Shown: positions 8,768-17,339 of the stretch, piece after piece
How positions within the stretch are numbered: position 1 is the stretch's first letter
How the letters are laid out: each line of letters opens with the position of its first letter
Source: CAYMQB01 sp964392665
GTDB lineage: Bacteria > Hydrothermota > E44-bin80
Assembly (NCBI GenBank): GCA_964392665.1
Contig: CAYMQB010000001.1
Location: 1 to 64,000, forward strand
Length of the DNA stretch: 64,000 nt
Direction of reading: 5' to 3'
The notes under the pieces: model-generated
Told to the model about the DNA's origin: nothing
What the model saw: only the letters and a program-made list of their open reading frames with translations
Databases searched by the model: none
Made by a program: the position numbers and the translations under genes

Positions 8768-9194
8768 GAAATTCGAACCGAAAATAGCTGCATTCCTGTG
8801 CAATTGGTGTAGTTATGCAGGTGCTGACCTTGCGGGTGTCTCGCGGCTTCAGTATCCTCCTTATACCAGGGTAATAAGAGTCCCCTGTTCCGGAAGGATT
8901 AATCCCTTCTATATTTTAAGAGGATTGTACGAAGGACTGGATGGTGTCTGGGTATCAGGGTGTCATCCTGGAGATTGTCACTATCAGACCGGCAATTATT
9001 ATGCAAGAAGAAGGTTTGCACTAATAAAAAATCTTCTCGAATTTGTTGGAATCGAAAAAGAAAGGATTCAATTTTCCTGGGTTAGTGCATCGGAGGGTGG
9101 GAAATTTTCTGAAGTAGCCAAAATGGTTTCCGAAGAGGTGAAGAAGGTTGGACCTGCTCATAAAATGGTAAGAGAGAAAAAAACAGATGATTGA
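8760..9194 (+). CDS. mvhD: MvhD/FlxD-type iron-sulfur electron-transfer protein
   Basis: 144 residues with the MvhD cysteine pattern: FLCNWCSYAGADLAG near the N-terminus, VPCSGRI (about residue 43), then SGCHPGDCHY (about 66-75). MvhD carries a 2Fe-2S cluster and passes electrons between a donor (hydrogenase, formate dehydrogenase or FlxA-type reductase) and HdrA. Its start overlaps the end of hdrA by 8 nt and has GGAGG five bases upstream, so translation is coupled to hdrA. Its place between an HdrA and Flx-type proteins fits the FlxD role. Confidence 0.88.
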   Translation: MNKKFEPKIAAFLCNWCSYAGADLAGVSRLQYPPYTRVIRVPCSGRINPFYILRGLYEGLDGVWVSGCHPGDCHYQTGNYYARRRFALIKNLLEFVGIEKERIQFSWVSASEGGKFSEVAKMVSEEVKKVGPAHKMVREKKTDD

Positions 9195-10062
9195 CAATAT
9201 AAGAAAAGAAGTAAAAAGAATTCTTGAAAATAATTTGGTAAATGTGGTAATTGGTTTTGAAAAAGGTTCAATTCCCTTAAAATCTACGCCGGTATTCATT
9301 GAAAATCCCGCAGATGTAGGAAAACTGATTTGGAATAAATTCTGTGAAAACAATCTTGCAACATATCTCAGGAGATTCAAAGGTAGAAAAGTCGGCATCG
9401 TTGCAAACGGATGTTGCACCAGAGCGATAGTTACGCTTATTGTAGAAGGACAATTGAGCAGAGAAGATGTTTATATAATAGGTGTTCCATGTGAAGGTAT
9501 GCTCGATAGAAGAAAGATGCTAAAGGACAAAAAAACACGGAACGAAAGTGATGAAAAATTTCTTTATACGAACTGCAAATACTGTTCTCATAGGAATCCT
9601 GTAATATACGATTATCTTGCAGGAGAAGAACTGGAAGAAAAACCGAATCGCTTTCCTGATATTGAAGAGATTGAAAAACTCTCAATTGAAGAAAGATGGA
9701 CTAATTTTTCCGAAGAGATGAGCAGATGTATCAGATGCTATGCGTGCAGGGAAGCCTGTCCAATGTGTTATTGCGAAGTTTGCTTTGTCGATGTTAACAA
9801 TCCCAAATGGTTGGAAGGTGGTGTAAATCCACCTGATGTTGAGTTCTGGAATCTCGGAAGAGCCTATCATCTTGCAGGTAGATGTGTGGATTGTGGTGCC
9901 TGTGAGAGAGCATGCCCTATGGAAATAAAAATACTGAATTTAACCAGAAAATTGAATAAGGATGTAAATGAATTATACAATTTTGAAACGGGTTTAAGCA
10001 TTGATGAAAAACCTGTACTTGGAGAATTTAAATTCGAAGACGAACAGGAATTCATAAAGTGA
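9187..10062 (+). CDS. Iron-sulfur protein of the Flx-Hdr complex (FlxB/FlxC-like, F420-hydrogenase-beta-like N-terminus)
   Basis: 291 residues. The N-terminal half (VGIVANGCCTRAIVTLIVEG, then VPCEGMLDRR and NCKYCSHRNP) resembles the cysteine-bearing module found in FrhB/FdhB-like and sulfite-reductase-associated proteins. The C-terminal half has two 4Fe-4S sites, CIRCYACREACP followed by CYCEVC, and CVDCGACERACPMEI. It overlaps the mvhD stop by 8 nt and the next start by 4 nt, so it is part of one translationally coupled set. Role by context: relay of electrons between the FlxA reductase and MvhD/HdrA. Whether it is called FlxB or FlxC cannot be settled from sequence alone. Confidence 0.7.
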   Translation: MIDNIRKEVKRILENNLVNVVIGFEKGSIPLKSTPVFIENPADVGKLIWNKFCENNLATYLRRFKGRKVGIVANGCCTRAIVTLIVEGQLSREDVYIIGVPCEGMLDRRKMLKDKKTRNESDEKFLYTNCKYCSHRNPVIYDYLAGEELEEKPNRFPDIEEIEKLSIEERWTNFSEEMSRCIRCYACREACPMCYCEVCFVDVNNPKWLEGGVNPPDVEFWNLGRAYHLAGRCVDCGACERACPMEIKILNLTRKLNKDVNELYNFETGLSIDEKPVLGEFKFEDEQEFIK

Positions 10063-11030
10063 GAAAAATACAGAAAAAGAAATTCTATGATAAGTTAAAC
10101 AAATTAATCGGTGAATATGCCGTATATGCTCCCCGTGGCGACAGCGTTGACGAGATAAGCGATGTGAAGCAGATCAAATTTACCACCTTATTATCGAAAA
10201 TCCCTTCAAAAACCATATTCCTTCCACAAAATGAAGAATTGTTTAAATGGGATAAGAACAAAAAAATCGAAGTAAGAATCCCTGAAAAGAAAAAAATACT
10301 TTTCGGAATAAGACCCTGTGATGCAAGAGCAATTTCAACGTTCGATCCAACTTTTGACACAAAGGAGCTCCCGGACACATATTATAAAAATAGAAGAAAC
10401 AATACAATGATAATCACGCTTGGATGCAGTGAACCTGAAGAAACATGTTTCTGTTCTTCGTTTGATTCCGGACCGTTCGATGCGTCGGGTTCTGATCTGC
10501 TCTTAATGGAAACAGGCAGTGAATTCATTGGCATTGGCAAAAAGGAGATTTTAGACCTTTTCGGATTTGAAGAGAAAAATGGGAAACAAGAATTTGAAAA
10601 GACCAAATCAATCGCTGAGAAAAAGGTTGAAAAAATCGATATATCCGGGATTAAGGAAAAACTGGACAGAGCAAGGGAAACTAATGTCTTCAGGGAAATA
10701 TCAAACAAATGTATAAACTGTGGAGCCTGTACATTCCTCTGCCCCACTTGTTACTGCTTTGATATCGAGGACGTTAAAAGGATTGACGGAGGAAAGCGAT
10801 TAAGAAACTGGGATTCCTGTATGTTCAAGATTTACACCTACGAAACTTCTGGAAACAATCCAAGAAAACAAGAAGAACTCAGGATGCGTCAGAGGATAAT
10901 GCATAAGTTCAATTACTATCCTTCGCTTTTCGAACTTTATGGCTGTGTAGGTTGTGGTAGGTGCGTTATTTACTGCCCCGTGAATTTCGACATAAGAGAA
11001 ACAATTAAATTAATTAACAATGAAAAGTGA
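10059..11030 (+). CDS. 4Fe-4S protein of the AsrA/hydrogenase-beta type (FlxB/FlxC-like)
   Basis: 323 residues from a GTG at 10059 that overlaps the preceding TGA. Features of the anaerobic sulfite reductase A/HydB family are visible: the FGIRPCDARAI motif (about residue 85), LGCSEPEETCFCSSFDSGP (about 125) and two C-terminal clusters, CINCGACTFLCPTCYCFDI (about 220) and CVGCGRCVIYCPVNFDI (about 300). Such subunits pass electrons between a flavin reductase partner and the catalytic core. It lies directly before the FlxA-type gene, the usual partner. Confidence 0.75.
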   Translation: MRKIQKKKFYDKLNKLIGEYAVYAPRGDSVDEISDVKQIKFTTLLSKIPSKTIFLPQNEELFKWDKNKKIEVRIPEKKKILFGIRPCDARAISTFDPTFDTKELPDTYYKNRRNNTMIITLGCSEPEETCFCSSFDSGPFDASGSDLLLMETGSEFIGIGKKEILDLFGFEEKNGKQEFEKTKSIAEKKVEKIDISGIKEKLDRARETNVFREISNKCINCGACTFLCPTCYCFDIEDVKRIDGGKRLRNWDSCMFKIYTYETSGNNPRKQEELRMRQRIMHKFNYYPSLFELYGCVGCGRCVIYCPVNFDIRETIKLINNEK

Positions 11031-11093
11031 AAAGGCCTTACTGATCAATTCATATTCTAAAATTAGCAGTAAAAAATTTAACTTGTATAAATT

Positions 11094-11999
11094 ATGAAAA
11101 ATCCATATATACCTATAGATACTGAAGTTACGATGGCAAGGTTCGAATCCGATGATCACTCTCTTAAAACTATAGACCTTAAGTTATCGGACAAAAATGC
11201 CTTTCGGTTTATACCTGGTCAATTTTGTGAAATTTCAGTCCTGGGAAAAGGAGAAGCCCCTTTTGGTATCGCTTCAGCCCCTTTCGAGGATTTCTTGAGA
11301 TTCACCATCAATAAAGCAGGTCTTGTGACAACTGAGATTCACCATTTTGAAAAAGGTGATAAAGTAGGACTAAGAGGACCACTTGGTAACGGATACCCCA
11401 TAAACCTCTTCAAGGGGAAAAATATACTCGTCGTGAGTGGAGGTTTTGCTTTTACCACTCTCAGGTCACTTGTAATGACTTTACTTAAAGATAGAGTAAA
11501 CTATGGTGACATAACCGTCATATATGGTGCAAGGAGACCTGACTTGCTGCTTTACAGAGATGAATTGAAGGAGTGGGAAAAAAGAGAAGACATAAAGCTT
11601 TATCTATGCATAGATTGGAAGTTTGGAGAAAAAGGGCTTATTGAAGAAGCGGCTGAGTCCGGCTGGCAACCAATAAACTTGAAAGAACCTTCAAAAACAA
11701 AGATAGAAAAGGGACAAAAAAGGTTTACGGCATTTGTCCCTCAATTGGTTTCTGCAATCAAACCCGATAAAAAAGATGCCTATGCTGTTGTTTGTGGCCC
11801 GCCTATTATGATAAAATTTACGATGCCTGTTCTAAAAGATTTAGGATTCTCTTCGGAGATGATATACAATTCTCTGGAAAGAAGAATGAAATGCGGAATT
11901 GGTAAATGCGGGAGATGCAATATTGGCTCTAAATATGTATGCAAAGACGGACCTGTATTTAGTTTTAAGGAACTTGAAGAACTTCCTAAGGAGTATTAG
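11094..11999 (+). CDS. flxA: FlxA-type FAD/NAD(P)-dependent reductase with C-terminal 2Fe-2S site
   Basis: 301 residues, ferredoxin-NADP-reductase fold as in AsrB, HydG and PyrK. FAD binding: FIPGQFCEISVLGKGEAPFG (about 40-59). NAD(P) binding: LVVSGGFAFTTLRSL (about 110), where the usual GGxGxAP is altered. Then CGPPIMIKF (about 239). The C-terminal KCGIGKCGRC...C pattern binds a 2Fe-2S cluster. Known role of Flx proteins (described in sulfate reducers): NADH oxidation feeding the Hdr unit, with ferredoxin and disulfide as likely acceptors. A 63-nt gap and no clear ribosome site separate it from the previous gene. Confidence 0.8.
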   Translation: MKNPYIPIDTEVTMARFESDDHSLKTIDLKLSDKNAFRFIPGQFCEISVLGKGEAPFGIASAPFEDFLRFTINKAGLVTTEIHHFEKGDKVGLRGPLGNGYPINLFKGKNILVVSGGFAFTTLRSLVMTLLKDRVNYGDITVIYGARRPDLLLYRDELKEWEKREDIKLYLCIDWKFGEKGLIEEAAESGWQPINLKEPSKTKIEKGQKRFTAFVPQLVSAIKPDKKDAYAVVCGPPIMIKFTMPVLKDLGFSSEMIYNSLERRMKCGIGKCGRCNIGSKYVCKDGPVFSFKELEELPKEY

Positions 12000-12071
12000 C
12001 ATATCAGCCACGGATACATACGGATGAATTTAAATAATAAAGCAAATGAAATAAAACAGGATTTAACTGTA

Positions 12072-12238
12072 CGTCGTTGCGAGCCCAACGAAGTTGGGCG
12101 TGAACTTTCTCTGAAGGAGAAAGAACGACGACAAGCACGAGGATAATGAACATAGTGAGGACTCAATCTCCTATTGACTGTAAGCGAGTATGAGATTGCT
12201 TCGCATAAGCCAAGCGAGAAGAAGCACTCGCAATGACG
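12072..12238 (+). repeat. Dispersed repeat, long imperfect palindrome (CGTCGTTGCGAG...CTCGCAATGACG)
   Basis: The 330-nt gap 12000-12329 has no gene. It opens with a CCACGGATAC...ACGGATG-like stretch (12007-12027). Then comes a palindromic unit starting CGTCGTTGCGAG (12072) with ACTCAATCTC inside (about 12160) and its mirrored half TATGAGATTGCTTCG...CACTCGCAATGACG (12190-12238). Internal small hairpins (CCAACGAAGTTGG) are present. It separates flxA from the second hdrA without breaking either gene. Confidence 0.65.
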
Positions 12239-12329
12239 ACCTTTTGAAAATAATTCAGTTGGAAGAAATTTTTAACTTGAAATTTTTTGTAGAATAATGT
12301 AAGATAGGGAAAACGGAGGAATGAAGGTT

Positions 12330-15314
12330 ATGGAGAAAAGAGTTGTCGTAATTGGAGGTGGTGTTGCAGGACTCACTGCATCCCTTACCGCTGCTGAGCT
12401 GGGCAAAAAGGTTTTACTTATCGAGAATTCCCCATTTATTGGTGGTATGCTCGAAAAACTTGATACCTGGTTTACTGATGACGCCTGTGGTATGTGTCAA
12501 ATACTTCCACAATTTTCGACGGATGAAAAACTCGACAGGTGTTTAAGGCGCGATTTTTACCATCCTTTGATTGATATAAGAACTCTCACGGAAGTAAAAT
12601 CTATTGAAGATACCAAGCAAGGTAGAGTTGTAACATTAATAAAACACCCCAGGTATGTGGATGAAATCAAATGTACGGGATGTATGCTGTGTGAACAGGT
12701 ATGTCCCGAAGAAGGACCCAATTCCTTCGATAAAGGATTTTCTAAACATAAGGCAATTCATACGCTTTATACGGGAAATCTTACTAAAACATATTACATA
12801 GATAAAAACATCTGCACCGAATGCGGAAAATGTGTTGAGATTTGCCCAACAAAGGCAATTGATTTGAATCAAAAAGAAACAGAGGAAAAGATTATTGCAA
12901 AATCCATAATAGTTACTACAGGTTTTTCCGAAATTAACCCCGCAAACCTTACTTCATTCGGTTATGGCAGATTTAAAAATGTTTTAACAAGTCTCGACTT
13001 TGAAAGATTGATAAGTAGAGCAAGTATGCAACCTGATGAATTAAAAAGACCCTCGGATGGAAAGATTCCTTCGAAAGTCGCCTTTATTCAGTGCGTGGGA
13101 TCCAGAGACAAGGACAGGGAATACTGTTCAGGAGCCTGTTGTATGTACGCAATAAAAGAAGCAAGAAAGATAAAAGAAATATCGAAAGATACAGATGTTT
13201 GCATCTTCTACATGGATTTAAGAACCTTTGGGAAAGGACATTACACTTATTACCTTGATGCAGAGAAAAAAGGAGTGTCATTCAAAAATTTCCGCATTCC
13301 CTCGGTTTCGGAGAATTCAGATGGTGATCTTCTTGTTGAATACGAAGAAAATGGAAAAATGAAAAGCGAGAAATTCGGTCTTATTATTCTTTCCACCGGA
13401 CAGGAAATAAACGAAGATACAAAGAAGTTACTTGATGCACTTGGTGTAGAAAAGGATAAATATGGCTTTGTAATCCCGCAGGATTTTGAAACCTTCAGAA
13501 CATTAAAAAAGGATATTTACGTTGCAGGCAGTTTAGGGGGGCCCAAAGATATTGAAAGCACCGTTATTGAAGCAAGGTCAGCAGGTTTTCTTGCCGTAGA
13601 TAAACATCCCGAAACAGAGGAAGAGGAAGTTCCTTTACTCCCCATAGATTATAGAACTCCAAAGTTCGGCATTTTTATCTGTAATTGTGGTGGTGTAATA
13701 TCAAAGGATGTCGATATTGAAAAAGTGAAGAAGTCTCTCGAGGTTATCCCGGATGTCAATCTCGTTGAAGAAGTTGATTTTGTTTGCCAGGGAAATCGAC
13801 TGGATAAGATTATGGAAAAGGTCAAGAATAAAGAGCTTACAAGAATTATTTTCGCAACCTGTTCTCCTGCAAAGTACGAAGTAATGATAAGAAAAGTTGT
13901 CAAACACTACGGATTCAACCAGGGAATGATTGAAATACTTCCGCTGAGAGAGCAAATTGCCTGGGCATACGATAGTGAAAGAGAACAAGTGGCTGTTAGG
14001 AGAATTCAAGCACTTATTGAGAAACAGAGATACGCTATCCCCACTGAACCTGCGAAAGTAAAAGGAAAGCCCAGAGCAGTTATTATTGGAGCAGGACTCG
14101 CCGGAATGGTGGCTTCGACTAACCTTAGCAATAAGGGTATTAAGACGGAGATAATAGAAAAGAGCGATCGGCTCGGCGGTAATGCTCGAAAACTTTCTAC
14201 TACACTTGAAGGCGAAAATGTAACAAATTATCTCGAACAACTTACAAAAAAAGTCACAAATGATAAAAACATCACCATTCATTACGGAAGTGAACTTGCA
14301 TCTCTCGAAGGCAACGCAGGCGATTTCTTATTAAGCATAAAAAACCAAAAGAATAAAGAGATGCTATCAATACCTGCCGGCGCTATAATTGTTGCAACAG
14401 GGTCACAGGAATACAAACCTACCGAGTACTCATACGGAAAAGATGCACGTATACTTACTCAGCTGGAGCTTGAGGAAAAAATTACTAATAACCAATTACC
14501 GATTACTAATAAAGAATGCGTTGTTATGATCCAATGTGTAGGCTCGAGAAACGATGAACACCCCTGGTGCAGTAAGGTGTGTTGCAGCGATGCAATAAAG
14601 AATGCTTTGATACTGAAAGAGAAAAATAAAGATATCGATATTACTATTCTTTACAGGGATATTATGACTTATGGAAAAAAGGAGCTGAAATATTCAGAAG
14701 CAAGGGAACAAGGTATTAATTTCGTACGATTCAACAGGGATGAGGAACCGGATGTTTCTGTTAGCGATGGCAAAATTACAATTACGGTAATGGACACAAT
14801 TCTACAAAAAAAATTGCAATACGAACCTGATTTGCTTGTCTTGAGTACGGGCATTGTACCATATGACAACAATCTCTTTAGTGAAATCATTGGTGTCTCT
14901 GTTGATAACGATGGTTTCTTTAACGGAACCAATCCGAAGTTTAGGTCTATTGAATCCGAAAAACAGGGCATATTCTTTGCGGGTTTATGCCGTTCCCCAT
15001 CCGGAATAAGAGATGCCATTAATGAATCAACTTCTGCAGCTGGTTATGCCTACAAATTCTTAAGAGAGACCGACTTAATCCAGAGAAGAACTATCTCGGA
15101 AGTTGTGGAAAGATGGTGTAGCGGATGCGAATTCTGTATAGAAGCCTGTCCTTTTGATGCACGCTATTTAGATATTGAAAAGAAAATAGTTAAGGTTCGT
15201 GAGTTAAACTGTGTTGGATGTGGTAATTGTGTTAGTGTATGCCCAAGCGGTGCAGCAAAACTAAGAGGTTTAAGAGATAGGCAGATGCTTGGAATGATAG
15301 ATGTAAGCGTGTAA
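12330..15314 (+). CDS. hdrA: HdrA-type flavoprotein, double-module, second copy
   Basis: 994 residues from the ATG at 12330, nine bases after GGAGGA; an ATG at 12321 is almost on top of that site. Two HdrA modules in tandem: FAD motif IGGGVAGL at the N-terminus, DDACGMC replacing the usual TNDCSMC (about 50), CTGCMLCEQVCP (about 113), CTECGKCVEICP (about 160), QCVGSRDKDREYCSGACC (about 252), FICNCGG (about 448), FATCSPAKYEV (about 508), second FAD motif IIGAGLAGM (about 584), QCVGSRNDEHPWCSKVCC (about 735), and two terminal 4Fe-4S motifs (about 930 and 960). It lacks the GltD insertion of the first HdrA. Likely the flavin hub that faces HdrC/HdrB just downstream. A repeat-derived peptide is inserted at about residues 718-728. 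Confidence 0.85.
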   Translation: MEKRVVVIGGGVAGLTASLTAAELGKKVLLIENSPFIGGMLEKLDTWFTDDACGMCQILPQFSTDEKLDRCLRRDFYHPLIDIRTLTEVKSIEDTKQGRVVTLIKHPRYVDEIKCTGCMLCEQVCPEEGPNSFDKGFSKHKAIHTLYTGNLTKTYYIDKNICTECGKCVEICPTKAIDLNQKETEEKIIAKSIIVTTGFSEINPANLTSFGYGRFKNVLTSLDFERLISRASMQPDELKRPSDGKIPSKVAFIQCVGSRDKDREYCSGACCMYAIKEARKIKEISKDTDVCIFYMDLRTFGKGHYTYYLDAEKKGVSFKNFRIPSVSENSDGDLLVEYEENGKMKSEKFGLIILSTGQEINEDTKKLLDALGVEKDKYGFVIPQDFETFRTLKKDIYVAGSLGGPKDIESTVIEARSAGFLAVDKHPETEEEEVPLLPIDYRTPKFGIFICNCGGVISKDVDIEKVKKSLEVIPDVNLVEEVDFVCQGNRLDKIMEKVKNKELTRIIFATCSPAKYEVMIRKVVKHYGFNQGMIEILPLREQIAWAYDSEREQVAVRRIQALIEKQRYAIPTEPAKVKGKPRAVIIGAGLAGMVASTNLSNKGIKTEIIEKSDRLGGNARKLSTTLEGENVTNYLEQLTKKVTNDKNITIHYGSELASLEGNAGDFLLSIKNQKNKEMLSIPAGAIIVATGSQEYKPTEYSYGKDARILTQLELEEKITNNQLPITNKECVVMIQCVGSRNDEHPWCSKVCCSDAIKNALILKEKNKDIDITILYRDIMTYGKKELKYSEAREQGINFVRFNRDEEPDVSVSDGKITITVMDTILQKKLQYEPDLLVLSTGIVPYDNNLFSEIIGVSVDNDGFFNGTNPKFRSIESEKQGIFFAGLCRSPSGIRDAINESTSAAGYAYKFLRETDLIQRRTISEVVERWCSGCEFCIEACPFDARYLDIEKKIVKVRELNCVGCGNCVSVCPSGAAKLRGLRDRQMLGMIDVSV
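14480..14511 (+). repeat. ATTACTAAT/CCAATTACC tandem-type repeat inside hdrA
   Basis: ATTACTAATAACC-AATTACC-GATTACTAAT reads in frame as ITNNQLPITNK, a peptide typical of short intergenic tandem repeats in several bacterial phyla. The paralogous site in the first HdrA (about 7893-7940) has an unrelated linker, so this is a lineage-specific in-frame insertion before the conserved QCVGSR motif. Confidence 0.6.
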
Positions 15315-15323
15315 TGAGAACCC

Positions 15324-15427
15324 CGTCATTGCGAACCTTGAACCGTCTGGTTCGAGGTGTGGCAATCTCATAGTGCGAAGACCGAGATTGCTTCGTTAGT
15401 TTATATTTAAGAATTCTCGCAATGAAA
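15324..15427 (+). repeat. Dispersed GTCATTGCGA...CTCGCAATGA repeat
   Basis: Left box CCCGTCATTGCGAA, inner small hairpin (CCTTGAACCGTCTGGTTCGAGG), GGCAATCTCATAG, then CGAGATTGCTTCG and a right box TTCTCGCAATGAAAG. It is one of two copies in the 391-nt gap between hdrA and hdrC. Confidence 0.65.
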
Positions 15428-15460
15428 GTCCTTATTAAATGTGATAGAGAAAAGAAAAGT

Positions 15461-15672
15461 TAATAGTCAGTAAACCCCGTCATTGCGAGCCATGAACCGT
15501 ATGGTTCATGGCGTGGCAATCTCATACTGACTAAAAGAAGGTGATATGTATTAGATCTTCGATGTCAGGAGAACAATGAATGAGAATAGGAGATTTCTTC
15601 GGGAGTTAATATGGGAGAATACTCGCAATGACACCCTTTCAGGAGAATGTAATGGAGTTTACTGATTATTTA
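15461..15672 (+). mobile_element. MITE-like element with terminal inverted repeats
   Basis: Outer ends TAATAGTCAGTAAAC (15461-15475) and GTTTACTGATTATTTAC (15656-15672) are inverted copies with one mismatch over 14 nt. Inside lie GTCATTGCGAG (15480), a GAACCGTATGGTTC hairpin, GGCAATCTCATAC, and ACTCGCAATGAC (15621-15632). The element at 24545-24715 has the same outer ends. There is no coding capacity, so mobility would need a transposase elsewhere. Confidence 0.6.
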
Positions 15673-15705
15673 CAACAAAAGAAGATAATAAGGAGGTAAT
15701 GTCTT

Positions 15706-16215
15706 ATGGGTGAAGGAACGATAATTGTAAAAGAGTTAGATTCAGGTTTCAAATACAGAGTTACTGAAGAACCCGGGGGGGAACATTTGATGAAATGCTA
15801 TGCTTGTGGAACCTGTACTGCATCCTGTCCTGTCAGAGCAATCGATGAATCCTTTAACCCAAGGAAAATAATCAGAATGGCAATCCTCGGTATGAAAGAA
15901 GAAGTATTGAACAGTGAGTTCGTATGGTTATGTTCTACCTGTTATATCTGTCAGGAAAGGTGCCCTCAGGACGTTGTGATAACAGAACTTATGAATGCTC
16001 TAAAAAACATTGCGGTTAAGGAAGGAATAATTCATCCCGGATATGTAGCTCAGGCATCAGAAATCGGAAAGTTTGGAAGGCTTTACGAAATCGACGATTT
16101 TGCCAATAAAAAAAGGGAAAAGATGGGTCTTCCCGTGCTCAAATCCGAAGGCAAAGATGTTCAGACGATATACAAAAACACTGGTGTTAATAAATATATA
16201 GAAAATGGTAAATGA
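15706..16215 (+). CDS. hdrC: HdrC, heterodisulfide reductase iron-sulfur subunit
   Basis: 169 residues with two complete 4Fe-4S sites: C31, C34, C37, C41 (CYACGTCTASCP) and C76, C79, C82, C86 (CSTCYICQERCPQD). The spacing and the RKIIRMAILG helix between them are typical of HdrC. HdrC carries electrons from HdrA to the catalytic HdrB. The start has an AAGGAGGT site nine bases upstream. Length is within the usual HdrC range. Confidence 0.92.
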   Translation: MGEGTIIVKELDSGFKYRVTEEPGGEHLMKCYACGTCTASCPVRAIDESFNPRKIIRMAILGMKEEVLNSEFVWLCSTCYICQERCPQDVVITELMNALKNIAVKEGIIHPGYVAQASEIGKFGRLYEIDDFANKKREKMGLPVLKSEGKDVQTIYKNTGVNKYIENGK

Positions 16216-16407
16216 AAACCAGATGAAATCACGGGATTACACGAGGATAAAAACAGGTCTAGGTAAAGGTAAATGTTTAAGTTAAGAAAAGATGAGAGAA
16301 AAACCAAAGGAACTAAAGAAACAAGAAAAACTAAAATATCTTGTGAAAATCTATGCTAACCTGTGGTTACTATTTTCACAGTATATAGAGAAGCCAGAGG
16401 AGGATAA

Positions 16408-17310
16408 ATGAAATATGCGTTTTTCTTGGGATGCACTATTCCGGCAAGAGCGATAAATTATGAAGTTTCAACAAGGAAAATCGCTCCAAAATTGGGAATA
16501 GAGCTAATCGATATCCCGGATTTTACCTGCTGTGGATTCCCGGTAAAATCCGTTGACTCTTTTACAACGATATTGATGGCTGCCAAGAACATTGCTCTTG
16601 CGGAAGAAAAAGGTTTAGATATAGTCACGCTTTGTAATGGATGTATCGTAACGCTTGCCGAGGCTAATCACGAGTTAAAACACAACGAAGAGATGAAGAA
16701 AAAAGTAAATAAAGAGCTTGCAAAAATTGGAAAAGAATATAAGGGAACTATAGAGGTTAAACATCTTGCTCGGGTTCTATATGAGGATGTTGGTGTTGAA
16801 AAGATTAAAAAGGCAGTTAAATTCCCACTCGAAGATTTTAAGTTGGCTGCACATTACGGATGCCACTATTTCAAACCTTCCCTGGTCTACGGCAAGTTCG
16901 ATGACCCAGAATTTCCAACTTCGCTTGATAAACTCATAGGAGTCCTTGGCGCTCCTCCATTTGATTATGAAACAAAGACGGAATGTTGTGGAGGAGGTAT
17001 CCTCGGTATTTCGCAGGATATAGCACTTCAAATGGCAAGAGTAAAATTGGACGATTTGAAGATTCAAAATGCCGATGCAATGATTTCGATCTGTCCGTTT
17101 TGCAGTGTTATGTATGATGCAAATCAAAAAACCGTCGAAAAGACATTCGAGACAGAATATAATCTACCGGTTTTATACTATACACAAATTCTGGGATTAG
17201 CTCTTGGAATACCTTCTAATGAACTCGAATTTAAGAGGAATAGAATAAAGCCAAAGGAAATGCTAAAAAAATTCGATAAAAAGTATGGAGCGGTTAAAAC
17301 AGAGGAATGA
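16408..17310 (+). CDS. hdrB: HdrB, catalytic subunit with two CCG domains
   Basis: 300 residues. Both cysteine-rich CCG domains are intact: C9-X31-C41,C42-X33-C76-X2-C79 and C152-X40-C193,C194-X34-C229-X2-C232. In methanogen HdrB these bind two noncubane 4Fe-4S clusters that cleave the CoM-S-S-CoB disulfide. Bacteria lack those coenzymes, so the native substrate here is another disulfide or a protein partner (inference). GAGGAGG precedes the ATG. It is the last gene of the + cluster and faces the MBX-like operon with a 29-nt gap and no visible terminator. The 192-nt gap before it contains only an ATCACGGGATTACACGAGG-like stretch (about 16229-16247). Confidence 0.92.
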   Translation: MKYAFFLGCTIPARAINYEVSTRKIAPKLGIELIDIPDFTCCGFPVKSVDSFTTILMAAKNIALAEEKGLDIVTLCNGCIVTLAEANHELKHNEEMKKKVNKELAKIGKEYKGTIEVKHLARVLYEDVGVEKIKKAVKFPLEDFKLAAHYGCHYFKPSLVYGKFDDPEFPTSLDKLIGVLGAPPFDYETKTECCGGGILGISQDIALQMARVKLDDLKIQNADAMISICPFCSVMYDANQKTVEKTFETEYNLPVLYYTQILGLALGIPSNELEFKRNRIKPKEMLKKFDKKYGAVKTEE

Positions 17311-17339
17311 AAAAACGTTTAGAGATGGAAAAACAAATA

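Noticed and set aside
12000..16407. CRISPR-like array from the recurring boxes between hdr genes
   Set aside because: Spacing is irregular, units are palindromic and differ in length, and no cas genes are present; they are dispersed repeats.
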